A stretch of 64,000 bases of DNA from positions 6,634,501-6,698,500 of the forward strand of contig NZ_AP023247.1 in NCBI RefSeq assembly GCF_016756535.1. Direction: 5' to 3'. Positions 7,863 through 19,235 of the stretch are shown here, piece by piece. Position 1 is the first letter of the stretch, and each line of letters opens with the position of its first letter. Both the position numbers and the translations under genes were made by a program. Source of the DNA: Mesorhizobium sp. 131-2-1 (GTDB taxonomy: Bacteria > Pseudomonadota > Alphaproteobacteria > Rhizobiales > Rhizobiaceae). A model generated the notes under the pieces. The model did not search any database and was not told the DNA's origin. It worked only from the letters and a program-made list of their open reading frames with translations.

Positions 7863-8101
7863 GACCGTGTGGATTGAAGCGAGATGAAGCCGGCGGCGAG
7901 GGCGGAGACGTGGCGCGCACTACGGGTGGAATCGAACACCTGCATCAGATGCGCCGACCAAATCCGCCCTTCGCCAACAGCGCCCCAATAAAGCGCACCC
8001 GTGCGCGCTTCCATGGAGACTATTGTACACAGGCTAATTGGCACGACGGAAATACAAGTTGCGCCGCGACGGCAGGTATGGAGCTAACATCAAGATGAGA
8101 A

Positions 8102-9427
8102 ATGGCTATGCTACAGACAAAACATAGCGAGGCCTGCCTGCCTTGGTATTTCAATTATCCAACTGCACCGCAGTTCTCCGCAGCGATCGGCGCGGAGGCC
8201 TATGGGGAATGGCTCGGCGGCCTATCGGCTAACGATCCCGTATCGCTCTATATCCATATTCCGTTCTGCCGGTCGATGTGCTGGTATTGCGGCTGCCCTA
8301 CTACCATCACCCAGCGGGACCCGCCGAACCAAAATTACGTGGCGGCGCTGCGCGGCGAGATCCATTTGGTCTCAGAGCTAACGCCGCAGGCGCTGCCCGT
8401 GAGCGACGTGCACTTTGGCGGCGGAACGCCCACGCTCCTTGAGCCAACGGAATTCCTCGCCTTGACGGAGCTTCTACGCCGCCGCTTCGCGTTCAGGCAA
8501 AAGACCGCCATCGCCGTCGAGATCGATCCGCGCACGTTCACCGCGGAGATGGCCGAAGCCTTAAGTGCAGCCGGGGTGAACCGCGCGAGCCTCGGCGTGC
8601 AAAGTTTCGACCCCAGTGTTCAAAAAGCGATCAATCGTATCCAGAGTGTAGAGCAGACGGCGACTGCCGTCGAAAACCTGCGCCAGCAGGGAATAAACCG
8701 CATTAACATCGATCTCATCTACGGTCTTCCCAATCAGACGATGCAGTCCTGCGTCCAGACCGCCACGGTGGCGGTGGCGATGCGCCCGCAGCGGATTGCC
8801 GTGTTCGGATACGCTCACACGCCGTCTTCTAATAAACATCAGCGCCTCATCGAAAAGGCAGGACTACCGGACAGCGCTGCCCGCGCCGAACAAGCTGCGG
8901 CCGTCGCCGAGACGCTGGTTGCTGCCGGCTACCGAGAGATTGGGGTCGACCACTTCGCCTTGCCGGACGACGAGCTCGCATTGGCTCAGAAAACCGGTCG
9001 CCTGCGGCGCAACTCCCAAGGTTACTCTGCCGACACCTGCAAAACCCTGATCGCCTTTGGTGCGTCGGCTATCGGGCGTGTTGGAGAGGGTTACGTCGAG
9101 AACGCAGGCGCGCTGGAGGCCTATAGTCAGCATATCGCAGCTGGTCGCTTGGCAACGTCGAAGGGCTACCGTCTCATCGGCGAAGACCGCGTCCGAGGCG
9201 CAATCATCGAGCGACTGATGTGTGATCTCGAGGCCGACGTACCGGCAATCTGTGCCGCCCACGGATTTGATTGGACCCATTTTCTCGATTCAGCTGAGCG
9301 CTTGGCGATGCTGGCCGACGACGGGATAGTGGACGTCGAGAATGGCTTCATCCGCGTGCGGCATGGCCATCGCATTTTGCTTCGCTCTGTTGCTGCCGCG
9401 TTCGACGCTTATCTCGACCAATCGTAG
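8102..9427 (+). CDS. hemN: Oxygen-independent coproporphyrinogen III dehydrogenase (HemN type)
   Basis: 441 residues, a typical HemN length. The radical SAM motif is C56-RSM-C60-WY-C63 followed by GC, as in true HemN (CxxxCxxCxC). Other HemN blocks are VHFGGGTPT, EIDPRTF, ASLGVQSFD and INIDLIYGLPNQT. It decarboxylates coproporphyrinogen III in haem synthesis without oxygen, suited to the microaerobic nodule. The C-terminal region has the HemN RLMCDLEADV segment. A GA-rich stretch precedes the ATG. No clear FNR/FixK box was found in the 200 bp upstream. Confidence 0.9.
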   Translation: MAMLQTKHSEACLPWYFNYPTAPQFSAAIGAEAYGEWLGGLSANDPVSLYIHIPFCRSMCWYCGCPTTITQRDPPNQNYVAALRGEIHLVSELTPQALPVSDVHFGGGTPTLLEPTEFLALTELLRRRFAFRQKTAIAVEIDPRTFTAEMAEALSAAGVNRASLGVQSFDPSVQKAINRIQSVEQTATAVENLRQQGINRINIDLIYGLPNQTMQSCVQTATVAVAMRPQRIAVFGYAHTPSSNKHQRLIEKAGLPDSAARAEQAAAVAETLVAAGYREIGVDHFALPDDELALAQKTGRLRRNSQGYSADTCKTLIAFGASAIGRVGEGYVENAGALEAYSQHIAAGRLATSKGYRLIGEDRVRGAIIERLMCDLEADVPAICAAHGFDWTHFLDSAERLAMLADDGIVDVENGFIRVRHGHRILLRSVAAAFDAYLDQS

Positions 9428-9752
9428 TGAGCCACAGCGAGTCACCATGAGCGGAGGCCTGAGAAGGTCGACTGTTGCAATCCGCTGTGGATCGGAAGTC
9501 CTTTGTGTACCCGTTTTTGCAGCACCGTGATGTTCAGTGCCCTGTACGAGCAATGCCCGCGTTTCCGGATCACGAGGGGTATTTGCAGCGCTCGAACCGC
9601 CGCTTTGGTTCAGTGCGAACACGAGGAATGGTCGGCATGTTCACTTCTATAGGGGGAGATGGCCACCTTACTCTGCTCCGTGAACCCTGGGACGTCATCG
9701 CGCTTTCGGCAGGCGTTCAACGAATACGAATCCTAGGTGTTAAGGACATCCC
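9428..9752. other. Intergenic gap without recognised content
   Basis: About 325 bp between hemN and the acetyltransferase. No coding pattern, repeat or promoter motif that I can support. Confidence 0.4.
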
Positions 9753-10565
9753 ATGGCATTCAATATTGCGATCTATCTGAATCGTATCGGCCTTGCTCGA
9801 GTGCCGACAACGGTCGACGGTCTTGTTGCCCTTCAGCAGGCTCAAATGCGCGCGATTCCCTTTGAAAACATCGATGTGCTGTTGGGTGATATACCCAATC
9901 TGACTGAGAATTCGATCTGGGCCAAACTGATCAATGCCCGGCGAGGGGGGTATTGCTTCGAATTGAACAAGTTGTTTGGCTTGGCGCTCGAAGCACTCGG
10001 TTTCACGATCCAGCCCATCCTTTGCAGAGTGCGTATGGGTGCTGCGGAGGGTGGGCCACGCACACACCAGGCATTCATCTTAACCATCGAGGGCGTCGAC
10101 TGGCTCGCCGACGCTGGCTTCGGTGGTCCAGCACCGATTGCACCGCTACGGATCGATACAGAGGAACTGCAAACAGCTGGCCGTGACGTGTTTCGCCTGC
10201 GAGCTGACTCCGCCAGCGGAGAACTCGTCGTTGAACGCAAGAACGGGAATGAATGGTTCCCTCTTTATGGTTTCGATCGAGCCACCGCCTTGCCCTCAGA
10301 TTTTGAGGGCGCCAACTTCATCTGCGCTCGCTGGGACCGTTCGCCGTTTCCATCCAGCCTCATGATGAGCGTGCTGACAGCCGAAGGGCCTGCGAACTTG
10401 TTCAACAAGGATTTCAGCTTGATTCGGAACCAAATTGAGGAAACAGAAACCCTCAAAACGAAGAGCGAACTGCAGCGAGTCTTGTCCGATGTTTTTCGGC
10501 TGCACCTTCCTCGGTCCACGATTGATTCGTTGTGGGAAAAGCTTGGGTCGCGTGGACGGGTATAG
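9753..10565 (+). CDS. nat: Arylamine N-acetyltransferase
   Basis: 270 residues with the complete NAT catalytic triad: Cys68 in RRGGYCFELN, His105 in PRTHQAF and Asp120 in WLADAGFGG. The N-terminal PFENIDVLLG motif is also typical. The enzyme transfers acetyl from acetyl-CoA to arylamines and hydrazines in the cytoplasm. M. loti has characterised NAT enzymes. The gene stands alone on the plus strand between hemN and transposon debris. Its physiological substrate cannot be inferred from the neighbours. Confidence 0.92.
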   Translation: MAFNIAIYLNRIGLARVPTTVDGLVALQQAQMRAIPFENIDVLLGDIPNLTENSIWAKLINARRGGYCFELNKLFGLALEALGFTIQPILCRVRMGAAEGGPRTHQAFILTIEGVDWLADAGFGGPAPIAPLRIDTEELQTAGRDVFRLRADSASGELVVERKNGNEWFPLYGFDRATALPSDFEGANFICARWDRSPFPSSLMMSVLTAEGPANLFNKDFSLIRNQIEETETLKTKSELQRVLSDVFRLHLPRSTIDSLWEKLGSRGRV

Positions 10566-10857
10566 GAAAGAAGGCCGTCAAGCTTGCACTGCGGCGGTTT
10601 TCAGCAGTCGGATTTGCCCTTTTTGCAGGCACCGTGTGTGGCATCACTCGAAGCCCATACGTAAATGACCCTGCTCGCTTAAGACCGCTCACCAGCCGTC
10701 AGCGGTGGCAGCCAATCGGCAGCTCTAACCATGATCTCCGAATTGGAAAGGTGAGCGTCGGTTACGGTGTCGCCACAAGCGATCAAGCATACCAGTCGAC
10801 CCAGCATCAGGCTGCGCTGCCGTGTCCACCGCGCGCTACTAGCGCTCACCAGATCGG

Positions 10858-11347
10858 CTGGATGAGAACCTTCCATGCCCGGTCGGAGACCTATCGCGCG
10901 GCGCAAGCATGCATCACCGATGCGCACACCCGGCATCCACATTCTCGATTTTGGGGCAATGGAACGACCGCGTCATCCGATGGGCAGTTCTTTCGCGCGA
11001 GCGACCGAGCGGCGAAGCGCGGCGACGTCAATCTGCACTATGGCAGCGAGCCGGGCTCGAAGTTCTATAGCCATCTGTCAGATCAGTACGGCTACTTCAG
11101 CATCCTGCCGATCAGCCCGACCGAAAGCGAGGCAGCCTATGTGCTCGATGGGCTGTTCGACCAGGACACGATCCTCGACATCCAGGAACACTTCACCGAT
11201 ACGGGCGGCGCGAGCGATCACGTCTTCGGGCTGTTTGCCCTGATCGGCAAACGCTTCGCGCCGCGACTACGCAACCTCAAGGACCGGAAGTTCCGCACGT
11301 TCTCCGAAGCGATGAGCGCTCCTTTTGGCGATGCAACCCGAGGTTAG
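10858..11347 (+). pseudogene. Tn3-family transposase fragment
   Basis: The open frame carries RFWGNGTTASSDGQFF, NLHYGSEPGSKFYSHLSDQY and DHVFGLFALIGKRFAPRLRN, which belong to the DDE catalytic part of large Tn3-type transposases. The rest of the ~1000-residue protein is absent on both sides, and the frame ends soon after RTFSEA. No terminal inverted repeats were found. Homology begins near 10858; the open frame upstream of it has no recognisable content. Confidence 0.8.
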
Positions 11348-11608
11348 GGATGAATTGCAAAAGGCTCAAGACTGTTCGGCTGGCCGTCGATTCCGGCCGA
11401 CTGCTCGGCCGTTAATTTCACATAATTTCACATTCCAAATAAGACACAAAAGTCGGCCCAAAGCTTACGGCCGAAACGCGCGTAGGCAGTGGGTTTGCGC
11501 CGTAAATGGGGGTCCGGCTTCCGCGCCGATTCCACATCTTTTGCCCTCCGGTCCGTCCCCCCGCCCGTCTTGACTAAGTACGAACCTACAGCCTATCTCA
11601 CGATCATC

Positions 11609-11635
11609 TTAGCACTCCCCAATAGCGAGTGCTAA
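11609..11635 (+). promoter_or_regulatory. CIRCE operator (HrcA) upstream of groES
   Basis: TTAGCACTC, nine bases, GAGTGCTAA is a perfect CIRCE inverted repeat. It lies 52 bp upstream of groES and indicates HrcA repression with heat induction, rather than NifA/sigma-54 control. Confidence 0.95.
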
Positions 11636-11687
11636 CCACCCTCCGGCAACGGAGAACCTTTCAACCTGCGCACCAGGGATAGTAAAA

Positions 11688-13708
<2,021 letters not shown>

Positions 13709-13739
13709 TCTAGCCTCTATCAGCTTTCGGATACCGAGA

Positions 13740-13768
13740 GGGCGGCACCGACGCCGCCCCCTTTTTTT
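13740..13768 (+). terminator. Rho-independent terminator of groESL
   Basis: GGGCGGC-ACCGAC-GCCGCCC hairpin followed by a seven-T run, 32 bp after the groEL stop. Confidence 0.88.
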
Positions 13769-13812
13769 GGGACGGAGCCGGTCGGAAAAGGTTTGGGCTC
13801 GCGTGATATTGT

Positions 13813-13952
13813 CGTGCGCGCGCCTACACGGCCACACTACATCGTCGCAGTGGAGCTTTCGGGTGGCGTACTGAACAAACATGGCTTTGTGCGCGACTAT
13901 CAAGACTTAGCAGCGCTTAAGCCACTACATCGATGGCACGTTCGACCATGGC
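13813..13952 (+). pseudogene. queD: queD fragment, duplicate of the intact copy at 25.6 kb
   Basis: About 140 bp align closely with the middle of queD (around 25640-25780), covering the stretch that encodes [20 protein letters not shown] in the intact gene. The frame is broken and both ends are missing, including part of the His-rich zinc site. Its position just upstream of the aldehyde dehydrogenase, with fic and thiC scraps just downstream of that gene, suggests an old duplication of the fic-que-thi block. Confidence 0.78.
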
Positions 13953-14210
13953 GGTCGGTTTTCGATATGCCTGATATGAGCGGCCGTGGAAGCCGCTCAA
14001 AGAATGATACCGTAGTGCTGTTGCCAACGTCGGCGATTTCGATGATCGACTCCGCCTATGCCAGCTCTTCACGAGCTCTATCCGCGCTTGCCTGTTATGG
14101 AGCGAAAGCCTTAGCGCGACTCGTGATTGAGGCTGTCATTGCTATGGGCTAATCAGTCGGGAAGCTGCGCTTGCAATGACGGAGGGCCGGAACGATTTCG
14201 TCCGATCATC

Positions 14211-14225
14211 TGGCACAAGTTGTGC
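14211..14225 (+). promoter_or_regulatory. Sigma-54-like promoter of the aldehyde dehydrogenase gene
   Basis: TGGCACAAGTTGTGC keeps the TGGCAC -24 element and the GG-N10-GC spacing, with one deviation at -12 (GTGC for TTGC). The ATG follows 34 bp later. I found no TGT-N10-ACA site upstream. Confidence 0.5.
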
Positions 14226-14258
14226 TTATTAGTACGTTGCGAAGCTAGTAACTTAACC

Positions 14259-15752
14259 ATGAAGGGGGACGACGGTTTGACCGTGACACAGTCGCTGACG
14301 AGACGTCTCAAAAATCCCGAGCTATTTGACGATCTGGCCGGTGTGCCTGGTCGGAAGGCGGAGCAATCCACGAGGCGTTTTTCGGTGTTCAATCCCTCAA
14401 CGGGCGAGCTGTTGGCTGAGCTTCCAGATATGGATGTCCGGGACGTTTCCAAGGCAATCGATAAGGCTGAAGCTGCGCAGGAACATTGGGCGGCGCTCAC
14501 CGCGCGCGAGCGCTCCGACATCTTATGGGAATGGCACCAACTGATCCTCGACCACAGCGAGGATCTTGCAGCCATTTTGACGGCTGAAATGGGTAAGCCG
14601 CTTGCAGAGGCGAAGTCTGAAATCGCCCATGCCGCAGCCTACCTCCAATGGTATGCCGAGGAGGCCAATCGCATCTATGGCGAGACGATTTCGCCGCCTT
14701 CTAACGACAGGCGTATGCTGGTAATCAAACAGCCGATCGGTGTTGTCGGCGCCATTACCCCTTGGAATTTTCCCGCCTCGATGGTGGCTCGCAAGATTTC
14801 GCCTGCGCTTGCCGCCGGCTGCGCGATTGTTCTGAAACCCGCGGAGCAAACACCGCTTGTCGCGGGTGCTATGTTCACGCTTGCCCGGATGGCAGGTTTT
14901 CCCGATGGCGTTCTAAACTTGATCTACGCATCGGAAGGCGATGCGGTTGGGCGTGAACTTTGCTCGAACCCGAAGGTCCGCAAGATCAGCTTCACTGGGT
15001 CGACCGAGGTCGGGCGGCTACTCATGAGGGAGTGTTCGGATCAGATCAAAAGAACCAGCTTCGAACTTGGTGGTAACGCTCCTTTCATTGTTTTTGATGA
15101 TGCAGACGTCGACGCTGCCGTCGATGGTGCGCTACAGGCAAAGTTTCGGAATGCAGGCCAGACCTGCGTTTCAGCCAATCGGCTTTACGTACAGTCCAGC
15201 GTGTATAATGAATTCTGCGACAAATTCACCAAGCGCGTCAGTGCATTGCGCGTCGGTGACGGTTTCGAGCCAGAAGTTGCGATCGGTCCCCTGATCGATA
15301 AGTGCGCGCTTGCAAAGATTGAAGATCATATTCGCGATGCTGTGCGGCAGGGTGGGAAGATCCGTTGCGGTGGCAACCGTATCGGCGAATCGGGAACCTT
15401 CTTCGAGCCCACGGTGATCACCGACGTCGAAAGGACAATGCGGGTCGCTCAGGAAGAAACCTTCGGACCGCTGGCTCCCATAATCCGCTTCAACGATCCC
15501 GACCAGGTGGTGCGCGAGGCGAATGACACGATTTACGGTCTTGCAGCCTACTTCTACGCTTCCAATCTAAAGCGCGTGTGGCGCGTGGCTGAAGCCCTCG
15601 AATACGGAATGGTCGGCATCAATACGGGACGCATGTCATCCGAGGCCGCACCCTTTGGCGGAATGAAGCAATCAGGGATCGGTCGTGAGGGGTCGCGCCA
15701 CGGCCTCGAGGATTATCTCGAAATGAAGTACCTGTGCATGGGTGGGCTATAA
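14259..15752 (+). CDS. gabD: NAD(P)-dependent aldehyde dehydrogenase, succinate-semialdehyde type
   Basis: 497 residues from the ATG at 14259; a GTG at 14283 is an equally possible start. ALDH motifs are complete: the cofactor loop GAITPWNFPASMVARK, FTGSTEVG, the general base in FELGGNAPF and the nucleophile Cys in NAGQTCVSANR. The IYGETISPP and SSEAAPFGGMKQSGIGREGS segments favour succinate-semialdehyde dehydrogenase (4-aminobutyrate breakdown), but substrate cannot be proved by eye. A sigma-54-like promoter precedes it, which would fit bacteroid expression. It is flanked by broken queD and fic/thiC copies. Confidence 0.85.
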   Translation: MKGDDGLTVTQSLTRRLKNPELFDDLAGVPGRKAEQSTRRFSVFNPSTGELLAELPDMDVRDVSKAIDKAEAAQEHWAALTARERSDILWEWHQLILDHSEDLAAILTAEMGKPLAEAKSEIAHAAAYLQWYAEEANRIYGETISPPSNDRRMLVIKQPIGVVGAITPWNFPASMVARKISPALAAGCAIVLKPAEQTPLVAGAMFTLARMAGFPDGVLNLIYASEGDAVGRELCSNPKVRKISFTGSTEVGRLLMRECSDQIKRTSFELGGNAPFIVFDDADVDAAVDGALQAKFRNAGQTCVSANRLYVQSSVYNEFCDKFTKRVSALRVGDGFEPEVAIGPLIDKCALAKIEDHIRDAVRQGGKIRCGGNRIGESGTFFEPTVITDVERTMRVAQEETFGPLAPIIRFNDPDQVVREANDTIYGLAAYFYASNLKRVWRVAEALEYGMVGINTGRMSSEAAPFGGMKQSGIGREGSRHGLEDYLEMKYLCMGGL

Positions 15753-15824
15753 TCCCACAGCATCCGCGTCCCATTGACTTCGCCCTGACAATCCGCCGCG
15801 GCCATCGATGGAATGGTGGCCTTC

Positions 15825-15955
15825 GATCAAGGCCCAGCGTAAAACCTTGATGCTGTCATCCTTGCCTTCGGCCGCATTCATCCATCCCTGATTGACACGT
15901 GCTTGCCATGTACCGCTTCAATCCGCCGGGAGTGGTTTTTCCTGTCTCGGCCGCG
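15825..15955 (+). pseudogene. fic fragment, decayed duplicate of the copy at 23.9-24.5 kb
   Basis: The stretch starting GATCAAGGCCCAGCG and running through GGAGTGGTTTTTCC to CTCGGCCGCG matches about 23915-24095 with internal deletions, including loss of the HPFEDGNGR active-site codons. It has no open frame and is juxtaposed to a thiC fragment. Confidence 0.7.
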
Positions 15956-16032
15956 ACAGATCAGGGTGCTGGTGCGCAAAATCTCCGACCATCCGACAGC
16001 CGGCGAGCCTTCGATCACAGTTCTACCGTCTG
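15956..16032 (+). pseudogene. thiC: thiC 5' fragment, decayed duplicate
   Basis: AGATCAGGGTGCTGGTGCGC and the following ~55 bp match codons for [20 protein letters not shown] of the intact thiC at 27240-27300, with scattered changes and no continuing frame. It directly abuts the fic scrap, although the two genes are 3 kb apart in their intact setting, so a deletion must have joined them. Confidence 0.68.
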
Positions 16033-16058
16033 GTCGAATGGCGGCATTTTCTGAAGCC

Positions 16059-16736
16059 TTATTGCAGCCCTAGCTTCCTCTTCAGTTCCGCGTTCTCTGT
16101 GCGCAGGCGTTCCGCGAGCAGGCTCTTCAATCGCTTGTTTTCTTTCTCGAGGGCGACCAGGTCCTTCAGATCGTCGCCATCGGATCTAGGCGCCGCGGCC
16201 TTCTTCCAGTGATAATAGGTCTGTTCCGATATACCCGCCTGCTTTACGGCGCTCTTGAGAGTGGTGCCGCCGCTGATCGACGTCTCGACCTGAGCGAGCA
16301 TTTGGGCGCGCTCTTTTCCGGAGTAGACCTTCCGGGCGCTCCGCACGGCCGCTGCTGTTGCTTCCGCCGGGGACGCCGTATTGGCGCCATTCTTGCGACC
16401 AGGCTCAGTCTTGGCCTTCCGCGAAGGTGGGGTTTTCTTCTTCGTTTCAGGCGTCCTTCCTTTGGGAGCGTGTTCGGTTGCAGCTTCTACTGATTCAGCG
16501 TCTAGGGGATTTGCCATGAGATACTCCGCTCGCGGTTTGTGCGCGTGTTCAGCATCAAGGGCTATGACATTAGAGTCAATCAGCCGACGATTTGGCAGAT
16601 CCATATCTTTGAGCTCCCTTGTTGTGTCGGCTATAGCCGCGGAGAGATCGACATCGCTCCAGATGGAATGGCCCCGTTTTTGATAATTGCGCTTTTGTTT
16701 GACCTCCACAGTGAACGGTCGGGTCTGCCGCCTCAT
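16059..16736 (-). CDS. SyrB-like regulatory protein
   Basis: 225 residues. The C-terminal half follows the SyrB pattern: KVYSGKERAQMLAQVETSIS, TLKSAVKQAGISEQTYYHWK (a helix-turn-helix as in IS3-type transposase OrfA) and a charged coiled coil LVALEKENKRLKSLLAERLR ending ELKRKLGL. The first ~125 residues are low-complexity and rich in Lys, Ala, Pro and Thr. SyrB represses syrM-dependent symbiotic regulation in S. meliloti (family knowledge); the role here is unproved. The ATG follows AAGGAAG. The N-terminal ~60 residues do not resemble SyrB, so the true start may be an internal ATG (MANPLDAESVEAA). Confidence 0.75.
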   Translation of the reverse strand: MRRQTRPFTVEVKQKRNYQKRGHSIWSDVDLSAAIADTTRELKDMDLPNRRLIDSNVIALDAEHAHKPRAEYLMANPLDAESVEAATEHAPKGRTPETKKKTPPSRKAKTEPGRKNGANTASPAEATAAAVRSARKVYSGKERAQMLAQVETSISGGTTLKSAVKQAGISEQTYYHWKKAAAPRSDGDDLKDLVALEKENKRLKSLLAERLRTENAELKRKLGLQ

Positions 16737-17361
16737 AGTTTCTTCCTTGTTAGAACGAATTGCACAGGAGGTCGCGGCTGACGATGACTGAACAACTGGC
16801 GCTTCCTCTGTTGCGCCGAGCTATATGGATGAGATAGTCCGAGAGCAAGCGGCACTTGCGGTGTGCATTGACAAATGCTCGGGCCACGTCGCTGGCTGAC
16901 CGCAGCTTTGTTTCATATCGATGCGTTTGCAGAGCTGGAACAGCGGCTCGCGCGTCGCAACGCCATCGAGCACGTTTTGAAGGGGTGGATCTGAAGGCAT
17001 CCGGTTTCTGCTGGGCGCACGCCAGCGGCTCGCGGAATATTGTCCGCGATGGCTCGATCAGGTGGTTGCGAGCTTGTCAGCCAATCTAAAGCGGGGGTAG
17101 GGGGTACATGGAACGACACATCACGACACAGTCGGCTAGTCGGAGCGTCTGATCGACGTGGCCGGCAAGGCGGGTCATGCTGTCGTGACGCAAGTGGGCG
17201 TCGACGGGTCAGGTTTTCATTTAGCGTTTCAATTGAATTCGGAAATGAAAGTCCCCCTAGCTTTCCAGTTGGATAGGCCTCGCCGGAAGTCATGATCGTC
17301 TCGTCCCAGTGAAGGGCGCAATCATTCGTGATTGCGACCTTCACTAGCCAGCTCCGGCCAA
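16737..17361. other. Gap with no supported gene
   Basis: 625 bp. A minus-strand frame starting in ATGA overlap with the peroxidase stop (17365 down to 16913) is open for 150 codons but has no family features. A plus-strand stretch near 16890-16980 (AFAELEQRLARRNAIEHVLK) looks protein-like but has no start. Nothing firmer is visible. Confidence 0.3.
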
Positions 17362-18447
17362 TCATTGCGGGAGGATATGCAATACAGGTCGAGGCGTTGT
17401 CGGCGTTTCGGCGGGTAAGACGGGATAGGCGACCTCCGGTACTTTTCCGGTCAGCGAATTAAGGAAGGCAACGAGCAGGTCGACTTCTTTTTCCGTCAAT
17501 TCTTGGCCGAGCTGGGTGATCCCCATAATGGCGACGGCCTGTTTCAGATCCCAAACCTTGCCCGAATGAAAGTATGGCGCGGTGAGTGCTACGTTGCGCA
17601 ACGGCGCCACGCGGAAAACATAGGAATCGTCGGCTTCATGGGTCACGGCAAATCGGCCTTTGTCGTTTTCCGGCAGGACATCGGTGTTGGGCTTTTCAAC
17701 GAGGCCGAATGGGGAATAGCCCTCCCCACCCACGTTGATACCGCCGTGGCAGGACGAGCAGCCTTTGTCCATGAAAAGCGTCAGGCCCTGTTTCTGCTCG
17801 GAAGTCATAGCGGCGTCATCGCCGTTGAGGAAGGCATCGAAGGGCGCCGGTGTGACCAGTGTCGCCTCAAAGGCTTCGATTGCCTTGGCGACGTTTTCGA
17901 AGGTGACGCGATCGGCTTCGCCCGGGAAAGCTGAATTGAACCACTCGACATATTGCGGCATCGACTTGAGCGTGGCGATGAGTTGACCTGGTGTGTTGGC
18001 CATTTCGACAACGGCTTGGATCGGTGCCTTGGCCTGAACCTTCAGGTCTTCAGCACGACCATCCCAGAACTGCGCTATGTTGAAGACAGCGTTCAGTACC
18101 GTCGGCGCGTTGCGCGGTCCCTTCTGCCAACCATGGCCGATCGAGCTTTCTTGATTGTCGTCGCCCCCGGTGGCCAAGTTGTGGCACGAATTGCACGACA
18201 AGACGCCTGACGCCGAGACGCGTGGATCGAAGAACATTGCCTTGCCTAGGGCTATCTTCTCCGGTGTGATCGGGTTGTTGGCGACTGTCGGCGTGATGGA
18301 TGGTAGAGGCTTGAAGGTGGCCCGTGCTGTTTCTCTGAGGTATACGGGGATCGTTTGCGCAGCAAAAGCGATGGCCGGCAACGCGACAGCCACCGTAGTG
18401 AATAGGATTTTCACAAGTGATCTCCCTGCGTTTTGCACGGAAGCCAT
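17362..18447 (-). CDS. ccpA: Di-heme cytochrome c peroxidase, periplasmic
   Basis: 361 residues with a signal peptide (FTTVAVALPAIAFAA, cleavage near residue 30). Two c-type haem sites are visible: C85-NS-C88-H89 and C230-SS-C233-H234. LGKAMFFDPRVSASGVLSC, FWDGRAEDL and APYFHSGKVWDL are standard for the CcpA/MauG superfamily. It reduces periplasmic hydrogen peroxide using electrons from cytochrome c or azurin. Length and motifs favour CcpA over MauG. A degenerate FNR/FixK-like palindrome, TTGAATAAAATCGA, lies 50-63 bp upstream and could give microaerobic control. Confidence 0.9.
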   Translation of the reverse strand: MASVQNAGRSLVKILFTTVAVALPAIAFAAQTIPVYLRETARATFKPLPSITPTVANNPITPEKIALGKAMFFDPRVSASGVLSCNSCHNLATGGDDNQESSIGHGWQKGPRNAPTVLNAVFNIAQFWDGRAEDLKVQAKAPIQAVVEMANTPGQLIATLKSMPQYVEWFNSAFPGEADRVTFENVAKAIEAFEATLVTPAPFDAFLNGDDAAMTSEQKQGLTLFMDKGCSSCHGGINVGGEGYSPFGLVEKPNTDVLPENDKGRFAVTHEADDSYVFRVAPLRNVALTAPYFHSGKVWDLKQAVAIMGITQLGQELTEKEVDLLVAFLNSLTGKVPEVAYPVLPAETPTTPRPVLHILPQ

Positions 18448-19235
18448 TGTTGATATGCGGTTCGTGAACGCCTTGCGCTAAAGGCGGCAATCCTCTTTGA
18501 ATAAAATCGATTCTGACGCGGACCTGACATATTGTCTTCCTTCGTTGCATTGCGCGATATCACCCACGATGAACGCCAGTCGGTATCTCCTGTCGCCTCT
18601 CGAGAAGCATCAAAAGTCGTGCCAACTGAGCAGAAGGAACCTCCGGGGATTTTCTGGTCATCATTCAATAGGTTGAAGGAATTCGCAGCAAAGCGCAGCC
18701 CTACTCCGGTGTCGCGGATCTGACAGCCAACAGTCGGGCTGAAACAGAGAGATGTTGGTCCCTCAGCGTCTTGTCCGATGGGCACCCGGCCTCCTGCATG
18801 GGCGGGAGGGGACCACACGGTATTAAAGCTCAAGATGAACGCCGCCGGCAAGCATCGCTAGACAGTCCCCGCAGATACTTTGACGCTGGTCCGCGAGCTG
18901 GTGCGCCTAGTGCCCGACCGCCAGATCGCGGCTCCTCAATCGCGCCGCAAGCCGACGGCGCGTTAAAGCGGCCGCGCAATCATCGATGTGAGCGTGATGA
19001 CGGCGCTGCGCACTGTGTCGTCGAATTGTGGCCACTGGAGCAATCCTCGTAAAGCGAGCCAAGGTTCTTGATCTAAACGGCGGCGGCCGCCATATTAACG
19101 TAGCGCCTCTCACACGTTCGAGAGTGATCGCATTTTTGGATGCCGCCGGCTCGGGCCGTTTCGGCATCCTATTTCAACATCGGCCGCCGCTTGTTTCGAG
19201 TCATCGAATGGCCGTTCTCTGCATTTGGAGGCAAA
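18448..19235. other. Gap between peroxidase and small HTH gene
   Basis: About 790 bp. A 146-codon minus-strand frame (18851-18411) contains PTVGCQIRDTGVGLRFAANS, which looks protein-like, but it overlaps the peroxidase start and I recognise no family. It may be an outer-membrane protein remnant. The rest shows nothing recognisable apart from the FNR-like half-palindrome at 18497-18510. Confidence 0.3.

Noticed and set aside
7905..7990. tRNA-like stretch on the minus strand (a GTTCGATTCC T-loop-like motif and a GGCGCATCTGATGC arm)
   Set aside because: The T-stem does not pair properly, and anticodon and acceptor arms cannot be completed. At best a tRNA scrap; not listed as an RNA gene.
8036..8060. 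TGGCACG before hemN as a sigma-54 promoter
   Set aside because: No GC at the required distance (GG-N10-GC is not met).
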